28,790 nucleotides of DNA, taken from assembly GCF_044377035.1 (NCBI RefSeq), contig NZ_JBILJW010000026.1:1-28790 (forward strand), given 5' to 3'. Positions 1-8,243 of this stretch are shown piece by piece (the stretch's first letter is position 1; each line of letters starts with the position of its first letter). Below the pieces are notes generated by a model, which had not been told where the DNA came from, did not search any database, and saw nothing but the letters and a program-made list of their open reading frames with translations. The translations under genes and the position numbers were made by a program. The DNA comes from Silanimonas sp044377035 (GTDB lineage: Bacteria; Pseudomonadota; Gammaproteobacteria; Xanthomonadales; Xanthomonadaceae).

Positions 1-992
1 ACATCGCCGGATTCCAGCGGTTCGCGAAGGGCCTCGAGGGTGTTGCGGCTCCACTCCGGGAGCTCGTCGAGGAACAGCACGCCGTGGTGCGCCAGCGAGA
101 GCTCCCCCGGTCGCGGAATCCCGCCGCCCCCGACCAGCGCGACCGCGCTGGCACCGTGCATCGGAGCGCGGAACGGTCGTGCCGTGGGCCACCCGCCGGC
201 CTCCCGCAGGGGCGCGGCGAGACTGCGGATCACGGCCAGCTCCAGTGCCTCCGCGGCGGTGAGCGGAGGCATCAGCCCGGGCAGGCAGCGCGCGAGCAGT
301 GTCTTGCCGCAGCCCGGCGGGCCGGTGAACCGCAGGCCGTGCATGCCGGCGGCAGCGACCTCGAGAGCGCGCTTGCCGAGGGTCTGGCCAATCACATCGG
401 CGAGGTCCGCGCCTTCGGCGCCGCGTGTCGTGGCGTCCGTGGCGTCCTCCGCCACCGGCGAAAGCACGGGTGCCAGCAACCGTTCGCCGCGCAGGTGGGC
501 CACCACCTGCGCCAGCGTGCGGGCGCCGAATACCTTCGCCTGGCGCGCATACGCCGCGTCGGCGGCGTTCTCCTCGGGCAGGATCAGCGCGCGCCCCGCC
601 TCACCGGCGGCGATGGCGGCCGGCAGCGCGCCACTGATGCCACGCAGGGCGCCGGACAGCGACAGTTCGCCAAGCAGTTCGACCTCGCGCAGGGCCTCCA
701 GCGGGATCTGTCCCGCGGCGGCGAGCAGGCCCACCGCCATCGGCAGGTCGAAGCGCGCGCCGTCCTTCGGCAGCTCCGCGGGCGCCACGTTGATCGTGAC
801 CCGTTTGCTCGGCAGCTCGAACTGGCTGGCCTGCAGGGCGGCGCGGATGCGCTCGCGCGACTCGCGGGCGACCGTGCCGGCGAGCCCCGCGATGGTCACC
901 TGCGGCAGGCCGCCGGCCATGAAGACTTCCACGCGCACTTCGGGCGCGCGCACGCCGCAGCGTGCACGGGTGTGCACCAGCGCCAACGCCAT
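1..992 (-). CDS. comM: ComM/YifB-family AAA+ ATPase, 5' part only (runs off window start)
   Basis: The first 330 residues are present and the gene continues past base 1, so the C-terminal part is missing. The N-terminal domain of about 180 residues has the ChlI/Lon-like fold typical of YifB/ComM (start MALALVHTRA, then VEVFMAGGLPQVTIAGL). It is followed by an AAA+ magnesium-chelatase-type core. Walker A is GPPGCGKT at residues 224-231 and Walker B is LFLDE ending with D309 and E310. In naturally transformable gammaproteobacteria ComM is a hexameric helicase that promotes branch migration during integration of incoming DNA; that role here is inferred from family membership. The ATG at 992 lies 9 bp after the ubiK stop, so the two probably share a transcript. 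The Cys in Walker A is a mild variation; the Lys and Thr are intact. Confidence 0.93.
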   Translation of the reverse strand, partial: MALALVHTRARCGVRAPEVRVEVFMAGGLPQVTIAGLAGTVARESRERIRAALQASQFELPSKRVTINVAPAELPKDGARFDLPMAVGLLAAAGQIPLEALREVELLGELSLSGALRGISGALPAAIAAGEAGRALILPEENAADAAYARQAKVFGARTLAQVVAHLRGERLLAPVLSPVAEDATDATTRGAEGADLADVIGQTLGKRALEVAAAGMHGLRFTGPPGCGKTLLARCLPGLMPPLTAAEALELAVIRSLAAPLREAGGWPTARPFRAPMHGASAVALVGGGGIPRPGELSLAHHGVLFLDELPEWSRNTLEALREPLESGD

Positions 993-1001
993 GGCGGCAG
1001 C

Positions 1002-1271
1002 TCAGTTGCGGGTGTCGGGTGACGCGGGACGCGAGGCGGCGTCCAAGGCCTCGAGCTGGCGTTCCAGCGCTTCGAGCTTCTCGCGGGTGCGGCGAAGCAC
1101 GGCCTTCTGCACTTCGAATTCCTCGCGGGTGACGAGGTCGAGCTTGCCGAGGCCGGCCTGCAGCGCGGCGCGGAAATTCTTCTCGAGATCGGCGCGCGCG
1201 CCCTCGAGGCCGGGCGGCACGAGGTCGTTGAGGCGGCGGGCGAGGTCGTCGATGGCCTTGAGGTCGATCAT
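1002..1271 (-). CDS. ubiK: UbiK/YqiC-family ubiquinone biosynthesis accessory factor (BMFP domain)
   Basis: This small 89-residue protein begins MIDLKAIDDLARRL, with a predicted amphipathic first half and a charged coiled coil at about residues 50-77 (EEFEVQKAVLRRTREKLEAL). That layout and length match the YqiC/UbiK family (E. coli about 96 aa). UbiK is a trimeric accessory factor of the Ubi complex needed for efficient aerobic coenzyme Q synthesis. The frame stays open upstream to about 1397. I chose the ATG at 1271 because the family starts here and a GGAG ribosome-binding site lies 7 nt upstream. comM follows after 9 bp on the same strand; ubiK (yqiC) next to comM (yifB) is a familiar pairing in this group. 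Tail residues after 78 look disordered. Confidence 0.88.
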   Translation of the reverse strand: MIDLKAIDDLARRLNDLVPPGLEGARADLEKNFRAALQAGLGKLDLVTREEFEVQKAVLRRTREKLEALERQLEALDAASRPASPDTRN

Positions 1272-1478
1272 GGTGGCGCTCCGTGGGCGGTCGACGACAG
1301 CGTGGCGGCGGTACGGCCGCGAAAGTGTCAGGAGACGTCGCGGCGAGGGGTGGGCCGATGCCGGCAGGCCGGGGTCCCGAGCGAGGGCCAGTATCAAAGC
1401 ACAGCCCCCGTGACGTAGACAATCGATCCGTTTCTGGTCGCATCGACGGTGGGGATCACTTCACCTGGGGAGACAACG
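1272..1478. promoter_or_regulatory. Divergent upstream region between ubiK and amtB
   Basis: These 207 bases separate divergent start codons and hold no convincing gene. Candidate -10 boxes are GATACT on the minus strand (1395-1390, for ubiK) and GACAAT on the plus strand (1418-1423, for amtB). Neither has a good -35 box at normal spacing. I looked for a sigma-54 box (TGGC-N8-TGC type), as expected for nitrogen-controlled amtB genes, and did not see one. A GGGGAG ribosome-binding site (1467-1472) serves amtB. Confidence 0.35.
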
Positions 1479-2840
<1,362 letters not shown>

Positions 2841-2850
2841 TCGCGGCCAT

Positions 2851-2872
2851 GGCGCGGGGAATGCCCCGCGCC
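2851..2872 (+). promoter_or_regulatory. Perfect 9-bp GC hairpin between amtB and the P-II gene
   Basis: GGCGCGGGG (2851-2859) pairs exactly with CCCCGCGCC (2864-2872) around an AATG loop. It begins 11 bases after the amtB stop. The bases after it (TTAGGCTT) are not a U tract, so full intrinsic termination is doubtful. It could instead protect the 3' end of the amtB message, or lower or set apart expression of the downstream P-II gene. Confidence 0.6.
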
Positions 2873-2908
2873 TTAGGCTTCGCACTGAACTGACGAAAGG
2901 ACATCCCG

Positions 2909-3247
2909 ATGAAAATGGTCACGGCCATCATCAAGCCCTTCAAGCTCGACGACGTGCGCGAAGCGCTGTCCGAGGTGGGGGTCACCGGCATCACCGCCAC
3001 CGAGGTCAAGGGCTTTGGGCGGCAGAAAGGCCACACCGAGCTGTACCGCGGCGCCGAGTACGTCGTCGACTTCCTGCCGAAGATCAAGCTGGAAGTGGCG
3101 GTCACCAACGACCAGGTCGACCGCGTCGTCGAAGCCATTGCCGGCGCTGCGAACAGCGGCAAGATCGGCGACGGCAAGATCTTCGTCTACGACCTCGAGC
3201 GGGTGATGCGCATCCGCACCGGCGAGCTGGACGGCGACGCGCTCTAA
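2909..3247 (+). CDS. glnK: Nitrogen regulatory protein P-II (GlnK/GlnB)
   Basis: This is a full-length 112-residue P-II protein starting MKMVTAIIKPFKLDDV, the standard P-II N terminus. The T loop (about 37-55) contains the uridylylation tyrosine Y51 in YRGAEY. The B loop near 82-91 reads ANSGKIGDGK, and the tail is RIRTGELDGDAL. P-II trimers sense 2-oxoglutarate, ATP/ADP and glutamine (through GlnD) and control AmtB, glutamine synthetase adenylylation and NtrB. A GAAAGGA ribosome-binding site precedes the ATG. Its place beside amtB favours the name glnK, but sequence alone does not separate GlnK from GlnB. The order amtB then P-II is the reverse of the common glnK-amtB operon. An intrinsic terminator follows. 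Confidence 0.95.
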   Translation: MKMVTAIIKPFKLDDVREALSEVGVTGITATEVKGFGRQKGHTELYRGAEYVVDFLPKIKLEVAVTNDQVDRVVEAIAGAANSGKIGDGKIFVYDLERVMRIRTGELDGDAL

Positions 3248-3270
3248 GTCGACGGCAAGGCATAACGGAG

Positions 3271-3299
3271 AAGGGCGCCTCACGGCGCCCTTTCTCTTT
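3271..3299 (+). terminator. Intrinsic terminator after the P-II gene, possibly bidirectional
   Basis: AAGGGCGCC pairs with GGCGCCCTT around a TCAC loop, and TTTCTCTTT follows the stem. It lies between the convergent P-II and speE genes. Read from the minus strand, the tail is TTCTCCGTT, so it may also weakly stop speE transcripts. Confidence 0.88.
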
Positions 3300-3320
3300 G
3301 CATCGCCAGCGTTGGCCGGA

Positions 3321-4181
3321 TTACTTCGCCAGCGCTTTTTCGACGAAGGGCGGCAGGGCCAGCGCGGCCTGGTGGATGGCGGCGCTGTAGTACAGCGTCT
3401 CGAACGGGCGCGCGGCGGCGTCCTTCATGCGGAACTGGGTGAGATCGCGCGATTCCTTCGACGCGATCAGGCAGCTCCAGTAGCCCGTGGGGTAGCAGGG
3501 CTGCGGGAAGGGCAGCACGCGGAAGTCCTGGAAGCCGGCGTCGCGCATCGCGGCGCGCATGTCGAGGATCAGGTGCATCAGCGCCAGCGGACTCTCGCTC
3601 TGCTGCACGAGCAGGCCGCCCGGCTTCAGCGCGCGCAGGCAGTCTTCGTAGAAGGCGCGGTTGAACAGGCCTTCCGCCGGGCCGACCGGGTCGGTGGAGT
3701 CGACGATCACGACGTCGATGCTCTCCGGCGCGGCGTTCTTCATGTAGGCGATGCCGTCATCGAACATCACCGTCGCGCGCGGGTCGTCGTTGCTCTCGCA
3801 CAGCTCCGGGAAGTACTTGCGGGCCATCACCGTGACCTGCTCGTCGATATCGCACTGCACGGCCGTCTTGACGCCCGGGTGCTTGAGCACTTCGCGCAGC
3901 GTGCCGCAGTCGCCGCCACCGATGATGACGACGTTCTCCGGATTCGCATGCGTGAACAGCGGCGCGTGCGCCATCATCTCGTGATAGAAGAAATTGTCGC
4001 GCGTGGTGACCATCATCGCGCCGTCGATCAGCATGACCTTGCCCCAGTCGGTGCTGTCGTAGATCTCGATCTTCTGGAACGGCGACTGCACCTCGTCCAG
4101 CTTCGCCGTCACGCGCAGGCCGAAGGCCGAGCCGGTGTGGTCGAAGGTCTCGTGGAGCCAAGTCGAGGAAGAGGACGTCAT
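3321..4181 (-). CDS. speE: Spermidine synthase (polyamine aminopropyltransferase)
   Basis: The protein has 286 residues, against 288 in E. coli SpeE. It shows the decarboxylated-SAM binding loop GGGDCGTLREV at 88-98, DIDE at 111-114, the DD pair at 141-142, and the catalytic-region motif DSTDPVGPA at 161-169. The C-terminal half has the family stretch QPCYPTGYWS. SpeE moves an aminopropyl group from decarboxylated S-adenosylmethionine to putrescine, giving spermidine in the cytoplasm. The ATG at 4181 is supported by a GGAG site about 7 nt upstream. It diverges from speA, which makes agmatine, the precursor of putrescine. Neither an agmatine-to-putrescine step nor speD is encoded within this window. 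Confidence 0.96.
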   Translation of the reverse strand: MTSSSSTWLHETFDHTGSAFGLRVTAKLDEVQSPFQKIEIYDSTDWGKVMLIDGAMMVTTRDNFFYHEMMAHAPLFTHANPENVVIIGGGDCGTLREVLKHPGVKTAVQCDIDEQVTVMARKYFPELCESNDDPRATVMFDDGIAYMKNAAPESIDVVIVDSTDPVGPAEGLFNRAFYEDCLRALKPGGLLVQQSESPLALMHLILDMRAAMRDAGFQDFRVLPFPQPCYPTGYWSCLIASKESRDLTQFRMKDAAARPFETLYYSAAIHQAALALPPFVEKALAK

Positions 4182-4422
4182 CAGGGTTCTCCGAAGGTTC
4201 GTAGTCGAAGCCGGTGGGTGGGGAGCGAGCTCTGCTCTCGGTGGGGCGCGTTCCCCGCTCTGGATGCGCGGCGCGAGTGCTGCTCGCCGCCGCCGCGCGG
4301 GCCCGCCCGCCCGGGGGCGCGCAGTCTACCCCCGTTTCTCCGGCGCGGCCCCGGCCATCGTCCCCCTGTTCACCCCCCGGTCGTACACTACGCGCCCTTT
4401 GTTTCCACCTGGCCCCCAGCCC
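4182..4422. promoter_or_regulatory. Divergent control region between speE and speA
   Basis: No gene is credible in these 241 bases, which are extremely C/G rich (runs such as CCCCC and GGGGG). Candidate -10 boxes point outward: TAGACT on the minus strand (4328-4323) followed by a GC-rich discriminator, and TACACT on the plus strand (4384-4389) some 35 nt before the speA ATG. No good -35 hexamers are found. The speA ATG lacks a clear ribosome-binding site. Confidence 0.35.
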
Positions 4423-6339
4423 ATGACCGCCTGGACGCTCGACCGCGCCCGCCACACCTATTCCGTGCCGTACTGGTCGGACGGGTATTTCGACATCGAC
4501 GGTCGCGGCCGCTTGGTGGCGCGCCCCAATGGCGACGAAGGCCCGGCGATCGCGCTCTCCGACGTGGTGGAGCGGGCGCGCGGCATGGGTCACAAGCTGC
4601 CCCTGCTGGTTCGCTTCTCCGACGTGCTCGGCCATCGCCTCGGCAAGCTGCAGCAGGCGTTCGCGCAGGCCATGCGCGAGCTCGACTACCGCGGCGGCTA
4701 TACGGCGGTGTACCCGATCAAAGTGAACCAGCACGCCGGCGTGGCCGGTGAGTTGGCGCGGGTGGGTGCGGCGGTCGGCGAAGCGCCCTACACCGCGGAC
4801 TTCGGCCTCGAGGCCGGCAGCAAGCCGGAGCTGATGGCCGTGCTGGCGCTGGCGCAGCCGGGCAGCGTCGTGGTGTGCAATGGCTACAAGGACCGGGAGT
4901 TCATCCGCCTCGCCCTGATGAGCCGCAAGCTCGGCCTCGACACCATCCTCGTCATCGAGAAGCCCTCGGAAGTCGGGCTGATCATCGAGGAGTCGCGCGA
5001 ACTCGGCATCACGCCGGTGGTGGGCATCCGCCTGCGCCTGGCGTCGCTCGGCGCCGGCAAGTGGCAGAACAGCGGCGGCGACAAGGCCAAGTTCGGCCTC
5101 TCGCCGCGCCAGGTGCTGGACGCCGTCGACAAGCTGCAGGCCGCGGGCCTCGGCGAGAGCGTCGCGATGCTGCATTTCCACATGGGCTCGCAGATCAGCA
5201 ACGTGCGCGACATCGCCAGCGGCATGCGCGAGGCGGTGAACTACTTCGTCGAACTGTCGAAGCGCGGCTGCCCGATCCGCCTGATGGATTCCGGCGGCGG
5301 CCTCGGCGTCGACTACGAAGGCACGCGCTCGCGGTCTTTCTGCTCGATCAACTACGGCCTCGACCAGTACGCCTACACCCTGCTGCAGCCGCTGGCCGAA
5401 GCCTGCGCCGAGCACGGCTTGCCGCAGCCGCGCCTCATCACCGAGGCAGGCCGCGCGATGACCGCGCACCACGCGGTGATGGTGGTCAACGTCTCGGAAG
5501 TCGAGCGTGCGCCGGAAGGCCGCGTCGGCCCTTCGCAGCCCGGCGAGCCTTCGGTGATCCGCCACCTGCGCGAAGTGCAGGCGGAGCTCGACGTGCGCCC
5601 GCCGGTCGAACTCTTCCACGAAGCGCAGCACCACCTTGCGGAAGGCCAGACCCTGTTCGCGCTGGGCCAGCTCGGCGTCGAGCAGCGCGCCCAGCTGGAT
5701 GATCTCTTCTACGCCATCGCCCACGCGGTGCGGCAGCGCCTGTCGGCCGAGGAGAAGAGCCACCGCCCGGTGCTCGACGAGCTCAACGAGCGTCTGGTCG
5801 ACAAGTACTTCGTCAACTTCTCGGTGTTTGAATCCATCCCGGATGTCTGGGCCATCGACCAGGTGTTCCCCATCGTGCCGGTCGAGCGCCTCGACGAGGA
5901 GCCGACGCGTCGTGGCGTGATCGCCGACCTCACCTGCGATTCCGACGGCCGCATCGACACCTACGTGGAAAGCGAAGCGCTCGACGCCTCCTTGCCGCTG
6001 CATGCGCTCAAGCCGGGCGAGTCCTATCTGCTCGCCATCGCGATGGTCGGCGCCTACCAGGAGACGCTCGGCGACATCCACAACCTGTTTGGCGACACCG
6101 ACACCGTGGCGGTGCACCTCGACGGCACCGGCGGCTACCGGCTCGACACGCAGCGCCGCGGCGACACCACCGACGTGATGCTCGACTACGTGGGTTACCG
6201 GCTTGCCGACCTGCGTGACCGTTACCGGAGCAACGTGGCGTCCGCTGGCTTGCCCGAGGCCACCGCCGCCGAGTTCCTCGCCGCACTCGAGGCCGGGCTG
6301 ACCGGCTACACCTATCTGTCCGAAGAGCCGCTGGAGTAA
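4423..6339 (+). CDS. speA: Biosynthetic arginine decarboxylase
   Basis: The protein is 638 residues from the ATG at 4423 (E. coli SpeA is 658). It is a fold-type III PLP enzyme. The PLP lysine is K100 in YPIKVNQ, the phosphate-binding loop is DSGGGLGVDYEGT, HFHMGSQ precedes it, and the catalytic cysteine is C505 in TCDSDGRID. SpeA converts arginine to agmatine and carbon dioxide, the first step of putrescine and spermidine synthesis. The frame is open upstream to 4135, but the family N terminus (WTLDRARHTYSVPYWSDGYF) fits the start at 4423. Its neighbour speE uses putrescine, the product of the downstream route. The last 28 bases overlap the 3' end of the convergent desaturase gene. Confidence 0.96.
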   Translation: MTAWTLDRARHTYSVPYWSDGYFDIDGRGRLVARPNGDEGPAIALSDVVERARGMGHKLPLLVRFSDVLGHRLGKLQQAFAQAMRELDYRGGYTAVYPIKVNQHAGVAGELARVGAAVGEAPYTADFGLEAGSKPELMAVLALAQPGSVVVCNGYKDREFIRLALMSRKLGLDTILVIEKPSEVGLIIEESRELGITPVVGIRLRLASLGAGKWQNSGGDKAKFGLSPRQVLDAVDKLQAAGLGESVAMLHFHMGSQISNVRDIASGMREAVNYFVELSKRGCPIRLMDSGGGLGVDYEGTRSRSFCSINYGLDQYAYTLLQPLAEACAEHGLPQPRLITEAGRAMTAHHAVMVVNVSEVERAPEGRVGPSQPGEPSVIRHLREVQAELDVRPPVELFHEAQHHLAEGQTLFALGQLGVEQRAQLDDLFYAIAHAVRQRLSAEEKSHRPVLDELNERLVDKYFVNFSVFESIPDVWAIDQVFPIVPVERLDEEPTRRGVIADLTCDSDGRIDTYVESEALDASLPLHALKPGESYLLAIAMVGAYQETLGDIHNLFGDTDTVAVHLDGTGGYRLDTQRRGDTTDVMLDYVGYRLADLRDRYRSNVASAGLPEATAAEFLAALEAGLTGYTYLSEEPLE

Positions 6340-7286
6340 TCGTTCCGCGGCTTCTTCGTGCGACTCGCCGCAGTGTCGGCGAAGTCCGGCTCGCGGAAGG
6401 GCAGCAGCAACTTCTGCAGCAGGGTCGGTTCGCGCGGTCCGATGCCGGTTTGCGTGACGTCGCCACTCGAGTAGGTGCCGAACAGCCGGTCCCAGAGGAT
6501 CGCGTTGCAGGCGAAATTCGTGTTGCTGACTTCGAAAACGGCGGAGTGATGCCGGCGGTGCTGGTTGGCGGAAGTGACCAGCCAGTTCAGGCCGGGGGTT
6601 TCCATCCGGACGTTCGCGTGCGCCGCGGCGGTGTTCACGACGATCAGGACGCTGGCGCCCCCTACCGCTTCCGCCCCGGCGCCGAACATCGTGGCCACCA
6701 GCACCATCGGCAGGGTGAGCAGCACGATCTCGAAGGGGTGGTTGGTTCCGACGTTCAAGGCATGCAGGTTCTGGAAGGCGTGGTGGAAGCCGTGCCCGCT
6801 GGCCTTCCATAGCCAGCCCCACCGGTGGATCGCGCGATGGATCCAGTAGTAGATGAAGTCGCTGGCGAAGAACAGCAGCAGCACCTGGGCCAGGACCGGC
6901 AGCGAATCGGGCCAACCGAGGCCCAACGCCTCGCGTGTCGCCGCCAAGGGCGCCACGAGGAGGGACTCATGCACCCCGGTGAGCACGCCGAACAGCACGA
7001 AGCTCATCAGGTATAGGCCAACGAGTTGCAGGCGCTGGCCCGGCCGCAGGCGCCAGTCCGGCATCGCCGGCACGAGGTGTTCCAGCAGCGTCAGCAGGAC
7101 GAAGGCGACGACCAAGGCGACCAGCACCGCATCGGCGCTGCGCCCCATGCCCCACCAGACCAATCCCGCGCCGACCAGCAGTACGGGGTGGCCGAGTCTT
7201 TCGATCCAATGTCGTGCACGAAGCCGCCAGGAATGGGTGTTCACGGGGCGCATTCCGTCCGGCCACAAGGTCCTGAGCGTCCTCAT
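6312..7286 (-). CDS. Sterol desaturase / fatty acid hydroxylase superfamily membrane protein
   Basis: The protein has 324 residues from the ATG at 7286, or 313 from the ATG at 7253, whose upstream GGACGGA looks slightly more like a ribosome-binding site. Several hydrophobic segments span about 35-145 and 185-220. The di-iron histidine motifs of the family are clear: HRAIH at 150-154, HGFHH at 165-169 and HRRHH at 243-247, with an extra H223. Members are integral membrane oxygenases acting on sterols, fatty acids, carotenoids or ether lipids; the substrate here cannot be told. The gene ends in TAG inside the last codons of convergent speA (28-bp overlap), so it has no separate 3' intergenic terminator. 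It diverges from the dehydrogenase gene at 7384. Confidence 0.88.
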   Translation of the reverse strand: MRTLRTLWPDGMRPVNTHSWRLRARHWIERLGHPVLLVGAGLVWWGMGRSADAVLVALVVAFVLLTLLEHLVPAMPDWRLRPGQRLQLVGLYLMSFVLFGVLTGVHESLLVAPLAATREALGLGWPDSLPVLAQVLLLFFASDFIYYWIHRAIHRWGWLWKASGHGFHHAFQNLHALNVGTNHPFEIVLLTLPMVLVATMFGAGAEAVGGASVLIVVNTAAAHANVRMETPGLNWLVTSANQHRRHHSAVFEVSNTNFACNAILWDRLFGTYSSGDVTQTGIGPREPTLLQKLLLPFREPDFADTAASRTKKPRNDYSSGSSDR

Positions 7287-7383
7287 TACGCGGTGTTCGC
7301 GCGATGCGCAACGCCCATCGGTCCCGGCGGCCGGTCGCTGTGGGACACTTCGCCCACAAGCGGCGAGAAGCGTAGGAGCGGAC

Positions 7384-8235
7384 ATGCGGACGGGATTCAT
7401 CGGCCTCGGGGCCATGGGGCATTCGATGGCCGGCCACCTCGCCGACCGCGGCTTGCTGGCCGTGGCCGGTAACCGCACGCTCGCGAAGGCGCAGGCCTTC
7501 GCCACCGACCGCGCCGACGTTGCGGCGGCTGCCGGTTTCGCGGACTACGCCGGCTGCGACGTGGTGGCGCTTTGCGTTTCCGCCGACGCTGATGTGCTGG
7601 AGAACGTCGACGGCCTCGCCGCGGTGCTCTCCCCGGGGGCCATCGTCATCGACCACAGCACGGTCGCGGTCGAGACCGCTCGCGAAGCGGCGAAGCGCTT
7701 GGCCGCTCGCGGCATCCAATTCCTCGATGCGCCGGTGTCGGGTGGCGTCGAGGGCGCGAAGAACGGCCGGCTGTCGATCATGGTCGGTGGCGACGAGGCC
7801 ACCCTCGAACGCGCCCGTCCGGCGCTCGAGGCCTATGGGGCGCGCATCGCCCTGATGGGGGCGACCGGCGCGGGGCAGGCGACCAAGGCCGTGAACCAGA
7901 TCCTGGTCGCCGGCATCAACGAGGCGGTCTGCGAAGGCTTGGCCTTCGCCGAGAAGCTGGGCCTCGATCCGGAGCGCCTGCTCCCGACCCTGATGGCCGG
8001 TGCCGCCAGCAACTGGTTTCTCGACAAGCGTGGTGCGACGATGCTCCGCGACGAGTTCAAGCCCGGTTTCAAGTGCGCGCACATGGCCAAAGACCTTCGT
8101 ATCGTGCAATCGATGGCAGACGCGGCCGGCATCCGCCATCCGGTGATCGATCGGGCGTTGGCGGACTACAGCGAGCTCGAGCGCCGCGGTGACGGCGAGC
8201 TCGATACCTCGGCCCTGATCCAACTCAAGCGCTGA
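7384..8235 (+). CDS. NAD(P)-dependent beta-hydroxyacid dehydrogenase (3-hydroxyisobutyrate dehydrogenase family)
   Basis: The protein has 283 residues, the normal family length of 280-300. The Rossmann loop is GFIGLGAMG at 4-12. NRT at 30-32 sits where the coenzyme 2' phosphate would bind, which hints at NADPH use as in glyoxylate/succinic semialdehyde reductases. The substrate-binding motif DAPVSGGVEGA starts at 115, and the catalytic lysine is K168 in GAGQATKAVNQ. It oxidises or reduces small beta-hydroxyacids; the exact substrate (hydroxyisobutyrate, tartronate semialdehyde, glyoxylate or succinic semialdehyde) is open. The ATG at 7384 follows an AGGAG site by 5 nt. The diguanylate cyclase starts 8 bp after its stop, so the two are probably cotranscribed although no functional link is evident. 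Confidence 0.9.
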   Translation: MRTGFIGLGAMGHSMAGHLADRGLLAVAGNRTLAKAQAFATDRADVAAAAGFADYAGCDVVALCVSADADVLENVDGLAAVLSPGAIVIDHSTVAVETAREAAKRLAARGIQFLDAPVSGGVEGAKNGRLSIMVGGDEATLERARPALEAYGARIALMGATGAGQATKAVNQILVAGINEAVCEGLAFAEKLGLDPERLLPTLMAGAASNWFLDKRGATMLRDEFKPGFKCAHMAKDLRIVQSMADAAGIRHPVIDRALADYSELERRGDGELDTSALIQLKR

Positions 8236-8243
8236 TCCCACGC

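Noticed and set aside
1..992. Truncated or broken comM
   Set aside because: The frame is intact up to base 1; the gene is cut only by the window boundary.
1272..1478. Sigma-54/NtrC promoter of amtB
   Set aside because: No GG-N10-GC pair at the right spacing near the start and no GCACCA-N5-TGGTGC site were found.
3757..6915. A 1052-codon open frame on the minus strand across speE, speA and the desaturase
   Set aside because: It is antisense to three well-supported genes, is rich in Arg/Ala/His as GC-driven shadows are, and has no domain. It reflects codon bias.
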